Source: Pseudomonadota bacterium
Lineage (GTDB): Bacteria > Pseudomonadota > Gammaproteobacteria > Xanthomonadales > Xanthomonadaceae
DNA: 64,000 nt
NCBI GenBank assembly: GCA_018242425.1
Contig: JAFEBX010000014.1
Location: 21,852-85,851 of the forward strand
Direction: 5' to 3'
In this document: one piece after another, positions 28,970-37,235 of the stretch
Position numbering within the stretch: position 1 is the first letter of the stretch
Layout of the letters: the number at the start of each line of letters is the position of its first letter
Translations under genes and position numbers: made by a program
Notes under the pieces: generated by a model
Databases searched by the model: none
The model's input: the letters and a program-made list of their open reading frames with translations, nothing else
Told to the model about the DNA's origin: nothing

Positions 28970-29791
28970 ATGAATTTGCCGCCCATCCGCGAACTCCTCG
29001 CCGACGCCAGCCGGCGCATCGATCCGATCGATGCCGAGTGGCTGCTGCTGCACGTGATCGATCGTTCGCACACGTGGCTCTTCAGCAATCGCGATGCCGT
29101 GCTCGGCCACGAACAGGCGCGCAACTTCGAATCACTGGTACAGCGACGCGAGCAGGGTGAGCCGGTGGCCTATCTCACTGGCCGTCGCGGGTTCTGGTCG
29201 CTCGATCTCGAAGTCACGCCGGCGACGCTGATCCCGCGACCGGAAACCGAATTGCTGGTGGAGCTGGCGCTGGAGAAATTGATGGATGGCGGTTCCGCCG
29301 CCGATCTCGGTACCGGAAGTGGCGCGATCGCGCTGGCCATCGCGCACGAACGCAAGCAGTCGCGCGTCATCGCAACCGATGCAAGCCGCGATGCGCTGGA
29401 AGTCGCGCAACGCAATGCCGAACGTCTCGGCATCGCCAACGTCGAATTCCGCCATGGCGAATGGTTCTCGCCGCTGCAGGGCCAACGCTTCGATTTGATC
29501 GCCAGCAACCCGCCCTACATCGCCGTCGACGATCCGCACCTGGTCGAAGGCGATCTGCGCTTCGAGCCCGCGTCGGCGCTGTCATCGGGCAGCGACGGGC
29601 TGGACGATATCCGCATCATCGTGGCGGATGCGCCGGCCCATCTCCAAGCGGGTGGCTGGTTGATGCTGGAGCACGGCTACGACCAGGGCGATGGCGTGCG
29701 CGCGTTGCTCGAACGCGCGGGCTTCGCCGATGTGGCGACGCGCCGCGATCTGGAAGGGCGTGATCGGGTCACGCTGGGGCGGTGGCGATAA
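28970..29791 (+). CDS. prmC: Peptide chain release factor N5-glutamine methyltransferase
   Basis: Methylates the glutamine of the GGQ motif in release factors RF1 and RF2, speeding termination; one target, RF1, is encoded at 48959-50044. The 273-aa protein has the N-terminal helical domain, the [10 protein letters not shown] loop, the AdoMet motif [16 protein letters not shown] and the catalytic NPPY motif (IASNPPYIA). The ATG at 28970 begins [14 protein letters not shown]. It is divergent from lhr and followed after 32 bp by the proline iminopeptidase gene. Confidence 0.95.
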   Translation: MNLPPIRELLADASRRIDPIDAEWLLLHVIDRSHTWLFSNRDAVLGHEQARNFESLVQRREQGEPVAYLTGRRGFWSLDLEVTPATLIPRPETELLVELALEKLMDGGSAADLGTGSGAIALAIAHERKQSRVIATDASRDALEVAQRNAERLGIANVEFRHGEWFSPLQGQRFDLIASNPPYIAVDDPHLVEGDLRFEPASALSSGSDGLDDIRIIVADAPAHLQAGGWLMLEHGYDQGDGVRALLERAGFADVATRRDLEGRDRVTLGRWR

Positions 29792-29823
29792 ACTTCACCC
29801 ATCGCCACGCCGCAGGATCCCCC

Positions 29824-30777
29824 ATGCGCAGCCTTTACCCCGAGATCGAGCCCTACCAGAGCGGCATGCTGGCCGTCAGCGACCGCCATTCCATCCATTG
29901 GGAACAGTGCGGCAACCCCGACGGCAAGCCGGTGGTGATGTTGCACGGTGGGCCCGGTGCGGGCTGCGGCGCCAACATGCGGCGTTTCCACGATCCGAAG
30001 AAGTACCGGATCATCCTGTTCGACCAGCGTGGCGCGGGGCGCAGCACGCCGTTCGCGGACCTGGTCGACAACACGACGTGGGATCTCGTCGCCGACATCG
30101 AGCGCATCCGCGAAATGCTCGGCATCGAGCACTGGCAGGTGTTCGGTGGATCGTGGGGTTCGACGCTGGCGCTGGCGTATGCGGAGACGTATCCCGAGCG
30201 CGTGACCGAACTGGTGCTGCGCGGCATCTTCATGCTGAGGCGCTGGGAACTCGAATGGTTCTACCAGGAAGGCGCGTCGCGGCTGTTCCCCGATGCCTGG
30301 CAGCACTACCTCTCGGTGATCCCGGAAAGCGAGCGCGGCGACATGATGGCGGCGTACCACAAGCGCCTGACCAGCGACGACGAATCGGTGCGGCTGGCGG
30401 CGGCGCAAGCGTGGGCGATCTGGGAAGGCGGCACCAGCTACCTGCGCATCCCCGGCGATTACGTCACCAGCCATGGCGATCCGAAATTCGCGCTGCCGTT
30501 CGCGCGGATCGAGAACCACTATTTCGTCAACAAGGGCTTCTTCGAAGTCGACGACCAGTTGCTGCGCGATGCCCACAAGATTGCCGACATCCCCGGCGTG
30601 ATCGTGCACGGGCGTTACGACGTGGTGTGCCCGGTGCAGAACGCCTTCGACCTGCACAAGGCGTGGCCGAAGTCGGAACTGCATGTCTCGCCGCTATCGG
30701 GGCATTCGGCGTTCGAGGCCGAGAACATCGACGCGCTGGTGCGCGCGACCGATCACTTCGCGCCGATCGCGATGTGA
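29824..30777 (+). CDS. pip: Proline iminopeptidase (S33 family)
   Basis: Alpha/beta-hydrolase that removes N-terminal proline from peptides. The 317-aa protein has the oxyanion-hole motif VVMLHGGPGAGC, DQRGAGRSTP and the nucleophile elbow FGGSWGSTLALAYAE, with the catalytic serine in GGSWGS. The acid lies in GRYDVVCP and the histidine in LSGHSAFE. Length and motifs match bacterial Pip of the Xanthomonas type. ATG at 29824; the upstream in-frame ATG lies inside the prmC stop region and would add 14 non-conserved residues. Cytoplasmic. Confidence 0.95.
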   Translation: MRSLYPEIEPYQSGMLAVSDRHSIHWEQCGNPDGKPVVMLHGGPGAGCGANMRRFHDPKKYRIILFDQRGAGRSTPFADLVDNTTWDLVADIERIREMLGIEHWQVFGGSWGSTLALAYAETYPERVTELVLRGIFMLRRWELEWFYQEGASRLFPDAWQHYLSVIPESERGDMMAAYHKRLTSDDESVRLAAAQAWAIWEGGTSYLRIPGDYVTSHGDPKFALPFARIENHYFVNKGFFEVDDQLLRDAHKIADIPGVIVHGRYDVVCPVQNAFDLHKAWPKSELHVSPLSGHSAFEAENIDALVRATDHFAPIAM

Positions 30778-30780
30778 TCT

Positions 30781-31335
30781 TCAGCGAGCCGGGCTTCCAT
30801 CCGGCTCGTGGTCGATCATCCACAGCCCGGCCCACAGCTTGAGGTCGAGTTCGTAGCCCTTGGCATGTTGTTGCATCAGCCACGCGGGAGCCTGCTTGCG
30901 TGGAACGGCGTGCACGGTGATGCCCTCGTCGGGCGTACCGCCGCCATCGCCGACCTTCACCAGGTCGCGGGCGCGGACGAAGGCGATGCGCTCGTTGCTC
31001 ATGCCGGAGCTGGTCGGTCCGATCAGCAGCACGCGCACGTCGCGTGCATCCCAGCCGGTTTCCTCGATCAGCTCGCGTCGTGCCGCTTCTTCCAGGGTGT
31101 CGTCGTCGCGTTCGTCGCCGACCAGCCCTGCCGGCATCTCGATGGTGCGTGCCTGCAGCGGAACGCGGTATTGCTCGACGAACAACACCTCGTCGTCCGG
31201 CGTCACCGCGATGATCAGCACCGCCATGCCTTCGTGATGCACGCGCTCGCACGATTCCCAGGTTCCGCGCTTGACCAGTCGCAGCCAGTTGCCCTGGTAG
31301 AGGAGTTCGCTGGGGGCGTCGATTTGGTGGGCCAT
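30781..31335 (-). CDS. NUDIX hydrolase, ADP-ribose pyrophosphatase-like
   Basis: A 184-aa NUDIX protein resembling ADP-ribose/nucleoside-diphosphate-sugar pyrophosphatases (PAGLVGD before the box, a long beta sheet N-terminus). The box is largely intact, ending AARRELIEETGW with the metal-binding REx2EE. The first Glu of the canonical GX5E spacing reads as Asp unless the preceding loop is longer than usual, so the loop GDERDDDTLEE deserves care. It probably hydrolyses ADP-ribose or a related dinucleotide. Convergent with pip (3 bp apart) and 7 bp after the exonuclease gene. Confidence 0.88.
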   Translation of the reverse strand: MAHQIDAPSELLYQGNWLRLVKRGTWESCERVHHEGMAVLIIAVTPDDEVLFVEQYRVPLQARTIEMPAGLVGDERDDDTLEEAARRELIEETGWDARDVRVLLIGPTSSGMSNERIAFVRARDLVKVGDGGGTPDEGITVHAVPRKQAPAWLMQQHAKGYELDLKLWAGLWMIDHEPDGSPAR

Positions 31336-31342
31336 GCAGGTC

Positions 31343-32269
31343 TCAGGCAGGAGAGGTGGAGTCGAGGCCGGCCGCAACCTGCAGGCGGCGACGGGTCAAT
31401 GGACCGAAGCGCAGGCTATCGCACAGCGATGACAGCGTCGCGGCATCGGCGTTGCCGCGTGCGAATGGCGGCTGGTGCGGATCCAGCGGGACATCGACGG
31501 CGATCGTGGTGAGCTGGCGATACATCAACACCTTCTCGCGATGTTCGCGCAGCGATGCCGCCGCGCGCGCCGAGCCGCGCTGGCGCAGGAACGGCACTTC
31601 GTCGACGCGGTCGAGCAGGGCATCGAGCGATCCGAAATGCGAGATCAGCACCGCCGCGGTTTTCTGGCCGATGCCGGGCACACCGGGAATGTTGTCGACG
31701 GCGTCGCCGCACAGCGCGAGGTAATCGGCGATCTGGTGCGCCTGCACGCCATGTTTGGCCTTGACGCCGGCTTCGCCCCAACGCAGGTCGCGCGCGAAGT
31801 CGAATTGCTCGTCGTCGCCTTGCAGCAGTTGCGACAGGTCCTTGTCGGCCGAAACGATCACGCCGCGCGTGTTGTGCGCGCGTGACTGCACCAGCGCACT
31901 GCCGATCAGATCGTCGGCCTCGTAATCGGTGTGCGCCAATACCGCCAGGCCCAGCGCCGCGCTCAGTGCCTTGCAATATGCGAACTGGCGGCGCAATTCC
32001 TCGGGCGCCGGCTCGCGGTTGGCCTTGTACTCGGGATAGAGCCGATTGCGGAAACACGAGTCCAGCGCCTCGTCGAAAGCGACCACGACGTGCTGCGGGC
32101 GCTCGCGCTCGATCAGCTCCACAAGGAAACGCGCGAAACCGTGGACGGCATTGAGCGGCCAGCCGTCGTCGTCGTGCCATTCGTCCGGCATCGAATGCCA
32201 GGCGCGGAACACGTACATGCTGGCGTCGACCAGGTACAGGGTCGGGCGTGGATGCAGCACCCGGCTCAT
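31343..32269 (-). CDS. 5'-3' exonuclease / flap endonuclease domain protein (Xni-like)
   Basis: A 308-aa stand-alone FEN-type nuclease related to the exonuclease domain of DNA polymerase I and to Xni/ExoIX. Metal-binding acidic clusters are visible: LVDASMYVFRAWH at the N-terminus, HTDYEADDLIGS, VIVSADKDLSQLL and the helix-hairpin-helix part GDAVDNIPGVPGIGQKTA. The family substrates are 5' flaps and Okazaki-fragment primers. The ATG at 32269 overlaps the nitroreductase stop (ATGA). Confidence 0.9.
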   Translation of the reverse strand: MSRVLHPRPTLYLVDASMYVFRAWHSMPDEWHDDDGWPLNAVHGFARFLVELIERERPQHVVVAFDEALDSCFRNRLYPEYKANREPAPEELRRQFAYCKALSAALGLAVLAHTDYEADDLIGSALVQSRAHNTRGVIVSADKDLSQLLQGDDEQFDFARDLRWGEAGVKAKHGVQAHQIADYLALCGDAVDNIPGVPGIGQKTAAVLISHFGSLDALLDRVDEVPFLRQRGSARAAASLREHREKVLMYRQLTTIAVDVPLDPHQPPFARGNADAATLSSLCDSLRFGPLTRRRLQVAAGLDSTSPA

Positions 32270-32832
32270 CGCGGCGTCCAGTCGCTGACCAGGGCGACGG
32301 GATCGGGACGGTCGCGTTCCGGTGCTTCCATCAGCGGGGTGCCGATGTGGATGAAGCCGACGATCGCCTCGTCTTCGGCGACGCCGAGATGCGCGCGGAT
32401 CACCGGATCGTAGGCGGCCCAGCCGGTCAGCCATTGCGCGCCGAAGCCGGCTGCCTGCGCCGCCTGCAGCAATGCGAAGCACACGCACGATGCGGTCGAG
32501 AAGCGTTCGCTGGCCGGGATCTTTTCGTCCGGTCCCTGCCTGGCGATCACGGCGACGATCAGCGGCGCGAAGCTGAAACGTTCGCGCTCCTTCTGGAGGA
32601 TGGCCTCGCCGGCGTGGGGATCGCGCTCGCGGGTGCGGGCCTCCAGCAATCCGCCAAGGGCGAGACGGGCGTCGCCACTGATTCTCAGGAAGCGGAACGG
32701 AATGCGTTTTCCGTGATCAGGGACACGGATTGCGGACTGCAACATGCGTGAGAACTGGGCTTCGTCCGGGCCCGGCGCCGACAGTTGGCGGGACGGAACC
32801 GATCGGCGGCGATCGAGGCATTCGAATGTCAT
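32266..32832 (-). CDS. Nitroreductase-family FMN oxidoreductase (YdjA-like)
   Basis: Small (188 aa) nitroreductase-fold protein starting MTFECLDRRRSVPSRQL, the RRSxR-type FMN-phosphate loop, and ending with GAQWLTGW...VGFIHIGTP, typical of the minimal YdjA group. Such proteins bind FMN as dimers and use NAD(P)H; physiological substrate unknown. It is coupled to the exonuclease gene by an ATGA overlap, and is divergent from the DUF1631 gene with 90 bp between the starts. Confidence 0.87.
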   Translation of the reverse strand: MTFECLDRRRSVPSRQLSAPGPDEAQFSRMLQSAIRVPDHGKRIPFRFLRISGDARLALGGLLEARTRERDPHAGEAILQKERERFSFAPLIVAVIARQGPDEKIPASERFSTASCVCFALLQAAQAAGFGAQWLTGWAAYDPVIRAHLGVAEDEAIVGFIHIGTPLMEAPERDRPDPVALVSDWTPR

Positions 32833-32922
32833 GGACGTGTGAGGGTTTCCTGCTTAGGATGGTGAACAGGGGGGATTCTTCCCGTCGCCCAAGGGCGGCG
32901 GTCAGCATCTCAGAGGTATGGC

Positions 32923-35193
32923 TTGACTCGGAATGATTCCACAATTCCAGCGACAAGCCAGGTTGAAGAGCAGCAAAGGAAGGCGGCACGCCTGGTTGCC
33001 GAGTTCGTGTCGGCAAAGCTTGCGCCATTCTGGAGCGAGCTGAAGAGCGCGCTCGACCGTATTCCGGTCGGACCCAACAATTTCTCCACCCTGCCGCGCG
33101 ACCAGTTCATCGTGCACGGGATGCTGGATGGCACCCAGGATTGGCATGCGCGTTTGCGCGCGACCCTGGAAGCCGACGCGATGGCGTGGTGGCATCGCCA
33201 GACCACGCGCAGCGGAACGGCGCTGACCCTGATGGGCGAAAGCGAGCTGTTGCTCGAGATCGATGCACAGCAGGCCAACGAAGCGATTCGCGCGCGCCTG
33301 GGGTCATTGACGCAGCGGCTGGATCACGCCCTCGAAGCATTCTCGCGAGGCGCGGGGCTCCCCGGGCACGAGAACCCGTGGAACGTGGAAGGCATCACCC
33401 GCAGCTTCATGTCGACGTTCGATCGCGAGGCGATGACGCCGACGCTGATTCCGCTGCTGATGCGCCATTACGAAACACAGATGAGCGCGGTCCTGCGAAC
33501 GTTGATCCCTGAATTGTTGCGGGTGATCGGCGATGGCGAATCGCAGGCCGAGGCTTTCGACAGTCCGGCATCGGGGCATGCCCCTGCCAGCGGTGGAGGC
33601 AACGGCTGGCAGCCGGACGGCGGCATGGTCGAATCCTTGCCGGCGAATCTTGGCGGACAGGGCGCTGGCGGCAGTGAAGAGAGCTACGGCGGCGAACATG
33701 TGCCGTCGCATCCCGGGTCGCGCGCGCCCGTCGAAATCGGCAGCTATGCCAGCGTGCGTCCCGAAACCCGTTACCGCACGCGCGTCCACGCCCAGCTGGA
33801 TGCCTGGCGCCGGCGCATCAGCAATGGCGAGGGCAGTCCGCGCACCGCGCCGAACGCGATGGCGCGGGTGATCAACACTTCCGAAGTGCTCACGATCGCT
33901 TCCGTCCTCCAGGGGGACGATCCGGCGCCTTTCGTGCGCGCCTTGCGCGGTGAGGACGACCGCTCGCTGCCGATGGTGATCCGCCAGGAATTGATGGCGG
34001 CGGCAGGGCAGTTCGGTTTCGATCCCCAGCAGTCGTCGTTCGCCGAAGTCGAGGAGGATGCGGTGGACCTGGTGGCGATGCTGTTCGATGGCCTGCAGCG
34101 CGCCAACGCCTTCGAGGAACCGGCGACGAAGATGATGGGCAAGCTGGTCGTGCCCTACGTCAAGGTCGCGGTGATCGACGATTCGCTGTTCGAAAACCGT
34201 GGCCATCCCGCGCGGCGCCTGCTCGATGCGCTGGTGGAAGCCTGCGACGGCAACACCGGCGACACCCATGCCAGCCGCTCGATGCTCGAGCGCGCTTCGC
34301 AGGTCGTCGACCAGGTGGTTGCGCGCTTCCAGGAAAACATGGCGATCTTCGATCTTGCCGCCCGTGAACTCCAGGAGTTGCTCGATCGCCAGCGCACCCT
34401 GGCGGAAGTGACCGAGCGCCGCATCACCGAAACCCTGCAGGGGCAGGAACGCCTGCGCCAGGCGCGGATCGCCGCCGACGAGGCGGTGAATGTCTCGCTC
34501 GAGGGACGCAAGGTGCTGCCGGATACCTTCCAATTCCTGTCCGAATACTGGCGCAACGTGCTGGTGCAGGGCTGGTTGCGCTTTGGCGATCGCTCGCCGC
34601 GTTACCAGGCGATGCGCGCGGTCGGCGATGCCTTGTTGCAGATGGATGCCGATGCGGTGGCCCTGCGCAGCCGCGCCCTCGCAGCGGGCTTCGAGCACAA
34701 TCGCGCCGCCATCCTCGAGGACCTGCGCTTCGTCGGCCTGCAGGGCGAAGCCGCGATCGAGGCGCTGGCGCGCTTGGCCGCAGGCCTGTTGCGCGCCGAT
34801 GCCGCGCCGGATGAGGCGATGCTGTCGAATCCGCCCGAACCGCTGCTCGACGAACTGCCGCTGCACGTTCCCGACATGGAACGGCGTTCGCGCGGCGTGG
34901 ACAGCGTGCTGGTGGCGCGCGTGCGCCGGTTGCGTGCTGGCCAGGGACTGCGCATCGTCGAGGATGGTGGACAGGAAACCATGGCCAAGATCGCCTGGGT
35001 GAGCGCGATCACCGGGCGCATCCTGGTGGTCAATCGCCGTGGCGAACGGCGGATGGTGGTGCGGCCGGAAACGATGGCGGTGCTCATCGCCGATGGCCGC
35101 GTGCTGGTGCGTTCTGTCGAGCCGCCGGTCGATCAGGTCATGGCGCAGGTCGCCGACTCGCTCGGGGAGCGGCGTTTCGCGCAAACGGGGTGA
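32923..35193 (+). CDS. DUF1631 family protein
   Basis: Large (756 aa) protein of the DUF1631 family, found in beta- and gammaproteobacteria and sometimes mislabelled thymidine phosphorylase. No signal peptide or membrane helix is evident. Residues about 200-270 are Gly/Ser/Ala-rich and look disordered. Around 425-520 it is helical with coiled-coil character (FQENMAIFDLAARELQELLDRQRTLAEV). The C-terminal 110 residues, with MAKIAWVSAITGRILVVNRRGERRMV, look like a PilZ-like beta barrel, but the full RxxxR...D/NxSxxG cyclic-di-GMP signature is not seen. The start is inferred as TTG at 32923 behind AGAGG, since no ATG precedes the conserved region. Function unknown. Confidence 0.8.
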   Translation: MTRNDSTIPATSQVEEQQRKAARLVAEFVSAKLAPFWSELKSALDRIPVGPNNFSTLPRDQFIVHGMLDGTQDWHARLRATLEADAMAWWHRQTTRSGTALTLMGESELLLEIDAQQANEAIRARLGSLTQRLDHALEAFSRGAGLPGHENPWNVEGITRSFMSTFDREAMTPTLIPLLMRHYETQMSAVLRTLIPELLRVIGDGESQAEAFDSPASGHAPASGGGNGWQPDGGMVESLPANLGGQGAGGSEESYGGEHVPSHPGSRAPVEIGSYASVRPETRYRTRVHAQLDAWRRRISNGEGSPRTAPNAMARVINTSEVLTIASVLQGDDPAPFVRALRGEDDRSLPMVIRQELMAAAGQFGFDPQQSSFAEVEEDAVDLVAMLFDGLQRANAFEEPATKMMGKLVVPYVKVAVIDDSLFENRGHPARRLLDALVEACDGNTGDTHASRSMLERASQVVDQVVARFQENMAIFDLAARELQELLDRQRTLAEVTERRITETLQGQERLRQARIAADEAVNVSLEGRKVLPDTFQFLSEYWRNVLVQGWLRFGDRSPRYQAMRAVGDALLQMDADAVALRSRALAAGFEHNRAAILEDLRFVGLQGEAAIEALARLAAGLLRADAAPDEAMLSNPPEPLLDELPLHVPDMERRSRGVDSVLVARVRRLRAGQGLRIVEDGGQETMAKIAWVSAITGRILVVNRRGERRMVVRPETMAVLIADGRVLVRSVEPPVDQVMAQVADSLGERRFAQTG

Positions 35194-35211
35194 TGCGGCG
35201 GTTTTGCGTCC

Positions 35212-35646
35212 TCAACGACGGTCTTGCGGTCGCGGTGGCATCTTCGGGCCGCCGGGGCCGGGTCCCGAGCGTGGCGGTGGCATCTTCGGGCCATTGGCCT
35301 CGAGCCAGGCCTTGCGCTGCTCAGGCGACATCGCCTTCCACTGTTCGTGCATCGCCTTGCGCTGTTCCGGCGTCAGGTTTTCCCAGCGCTGCATGCCGCG
35401 ATGCGCGGCCTCGCGTTGCTCAGGCGTCATCCGCTGCCAGCGCTGGGCACGCTTGAGCATTTCCCCGCGCATGTCGGGATTGTCGTTCCAGCGCGCACGG
35501 ATCGGATCGACCAGGGCCTGTCGCTGCTCTGGCGTCAACTTGTTCCATTCCGGATAGCTGGTGGCGGGCGCGGCTTGTTGCGCCATCGCGGGCGCAGCCA
35601 GCACCAGGCCCATCATCAATATCGCGGTGACACGCATCTTGCTCAC
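35212..35646 (-). CDS. Exported DUF3106 protein with LTPEQR repeats
   Basis: A 144-aa periplasmic protein: Sec signal (residues 1-22, ending AMA), then about four copies of a 20-25-residue helical unit built on W-x-x-L/M-T/S-P-E-Q-R (WNKLTPEQRQ, WQRMTPEQRE, WENLTPEQRK, WKAMSPEQRK), and a Pro/Gly/Arg tail. This is the DUF3106 pattern, also resembling the LTxxQ motif of envelope-stress proteins CpxP/Spy. A periplasmic sensor or chaperone role is inference. Its ATG overlaps the stop of the gene before it (ATGA), so it is last in the sigma-factor operon. Confidence 0.82.
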   Translation of the reverse strand: MSKMRVTAILMMGLVLAAPAMAQQAAPATSYPEWNKLTPEQRQALVDPIRARWNDNPDMRGEMLKRAQRWQRMTPEQREAAHRGMQRWENLTPEQRKAMHEQWKAMSPEQRKAWLEANGPKMPPPRSGPGPGGPKMPPRPQDRR

Positions 35647-36044
35647 TCTCCCGGAACCGGCGGAGCATCGTTGCCCAGCCAGGCATAGAACTCCGGATCA
35701 TTATCGTAGGCCGAGGTGGCGCTCACGGCGGTCTTTTTCGCGGAGGTTGTGGCGGTTGCCACGCTTGGCGCAAGGTTCGCCTGGACGGCGACCGGCGCAA
35801 CGGCGGCGACTGGCGCGGTATTGGCAGCCGGCGTCATCGGGCGCTGCAGCCACAGGCCGCCGATCGCCAGGACCGCGACCGAAGCGAATGCGACCGCAGG
35901 CTGCCAAGCCTGGCGGCTGGGGCGCGGGGTGGCGAGGGCGGCACGCAACCGCTGCTGGACCGCCTGTGGGGTCTCGCGCGAGGCATCCAGGTACAGCTGG
36001 CGCGCCTTGCGGTCGAAGTCGTCGTGATCGTCATTCATGGTCAT
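35643..36044 (-). CDS. DUF3619-like single-pass membrane protein, candidate anti-sigma factor
   Basis: A 133-aa protein with a cytoplasmic N-terminus (MTMNDDHDDFDRKARQLYLDAS), one membrane helix at about 54-73 (PAVAFASVAVLAIGGLWLQ), an Ala/Thr/Val-rich periplasmic stretch, and a conserved-looking end (YDNDPEFYAWLGNDAPPVP). The ATG at 36044 overlaps the sigma-factor stop (ATGA). Position and topology fit an anti-sigma factor restraining the ECF sigma factor, but it has no ZAS zinc motif, so this is inference. N-terminal wording resembles DUF3619. Confidence 0.75.
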   Translation of the reverse strand: MTMNDDHDDFDRKARQLYLDASRETPQAVQQRLRAALATPRPSRQAWQPAVAFASVAVLAIGGLWLQRPMTPAANTAPVAAVAPVAVQANLAPSVATATTSAKKTAVSATSAYDNDPEFYAWLGNDAPPVPGE

Positions 36045-36619
36045 GTCCAGTCCTGCAGGTGCGCGCGTAATGCCTCGCGTGCGCGGGAAAGATGCGTCTT
36101 CACCGAGCCCTCGCTGCATCCCATTACCGTCGCGGTGGTGGCGACGTCGAGATCCTCCAGCACGCGCAGGGTGAAGGCTTCGCGCTGGCGCGCCGGAAGC
36201 CTGCGAACCGCCTGCGCCATCAGAGCATAAGCCTCGCGGCCGTCGTTGTGGTCCGAGGGATCGCCGGCCGGATCGGTCCAGGCCACCGCGATGTCCTCGT
36301 CCTGGTCGCCGGTGCTGCGCAACCAGCTGAACCGGAAGGCGCGGCGGCGGCTGATGTCGATGATGCGGGTGCGCAGGATCTTCCAGAACAGTGCCTGCCA
36401 CTCGGAGGAGGGTTTGTCGCCGTAGCGCAGCATCCGCATCATCGCGTCCTGCACGGCGTCCAAGGCGTCGTCGCGGTTGCGCAGTCCCAGTTCGGCGAAG
36501 CGGAAGGCGCGCGACTGGATGCTGGCGAGGAATTGCTCGATCGTCAGCACGCGCGTGCCCGTGACCGGCGCGTTCAAGGGCAATCCCTTCGCGTTGGCTG
36601 CAATTGCATGTATCGACAT
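36041..36619 (-). CDS. ECF-type RNA polymerase sigma factor
   Basis: A 192-aa sigma-70 family protein with region 2 (ELGLRNRDDALDAVQDAMMRML, then WQALFWKILRTRIIDISRRR, the -10 recognition helix) and region 4 (LPARQREAFTLRVLEDLDVATTATVMGCSEGSVKTHLSRAREAL, with helix-turn-helix). The linker includes an acidic segment (STGDQDEDIAVAW). The ATG at 36619 is used; the true start may be slightly later. It is followed, with 4-nt overlaps, by the DUF3619-like membrane protein and the DUF3106 periplasmic protein. This arrangement could carry an envelope signal to gene expression. Target promoters unknown. Confidence 0.9.
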   Translation of the reverse strand: MSIHAIAANAKGLPLNAPVTGTRVLTIEQFLASIQSRAFRFAELGLRNRDDALDAVQDAMMRMLRYGDKPSSEWQALFWKILRTRIIDISRRRAFRFSWLRSTGDQDEDIAVAWTDPAGDPSDHNDGREAYALMAQAVRRLPARQREAFTLRVLEDLDVATTATVMGCSEGSVKTHLSRAREALRAHLQDWT

Positions 36620-36704
36620 GGTGCCCTGTTCGCCGCCAGCCCGGAATGGGCGACATCCCGGAAACGCTTGTCCCGGGAGCAGGTTGACGGTGAAGCCGCG
36701 GCGT

Positions 36705-37115
36705 TCATCTTCCGTGGCCCCACCAGGCAGCCAGCTCCATCGCGACCACGTAGACCAGCAGCTGCGGCAGCCCGTTGGCAAGGCGGATCAGTTCCCAGGC
36801 CAGGGACGGGCTGAGCCGGGACAGCGACTCCGTCAGCCCGAACCCTGCCGGGCCGCCGATGCTGATCGCCGCGATCGCCAGGCTGGACAGTGCCACCGCG
36901 ATCGCCACGAAGACCGCCCCGGCGATGGCGCCACGGCCGCCGCGTGGCAGGCCCAGCACGCGCAATGCGACGACGGCATCGAGCGCGGCCAGCAGGGCCA
37001 GCCAAGGCAAGGTGCGATGGGTGAACGAGAACGCCACCGTCCATGCGGCCGCGAATGCGATGGCCATGACCCCGAAAAGGAACCAGCGGATGATGGAAAC
37101 CTGCGATGCGGGCAT
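36705..37115 (-). CDS. Small four-helix membrane protein, function unknown
   Basis: A 136-aa integral membrane protein with four predicted helices: about residues 8-28, 35-55, 61-84 and 105-130. It contains no recognisable motif, and I do not know the family. It lies between the divergent pntA gene (120 bp) and the sigma factor gene (85 bp downstream, same strand). A link to either is possible but not supported by overlap. The ATG at 37115 begins MPASQVSIIRWFLF. Confidence 0.65.
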   Translation of the reverse strand: MPASQVSIIRWFLFGVMAIAFAAAWTVAFSFTHRTLPWLALLAALDAVVALRVLGLPRGGRGAIAGAVFVAIAVALSSLAIAAISIGGPAGFGLTESLSRLSPSLAWELIRLANGLPQLLVYVVAMELAAWWGHGR

Positions 37116-37235
37116 GGCGGGGGACGTGGAAACGAACTGCAGATGGTAGCCGGTACGCGCCCCGTCGCCGGAAACGGGTGCGGGCGCATGCGATCGCTTA
37201 GGATTCAGGGAACGACGAGATCGGGGATGCGCGTA

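Noticed and set aside
35320..35560. Regularly spaced repeats in the DUF3106 gene as a CRISPR or tandem repeat array
   Set aside because: The periodicity is at the protein level (LTPEQR units) and stays in frame; the DNA copies are not identical and have no spacers.
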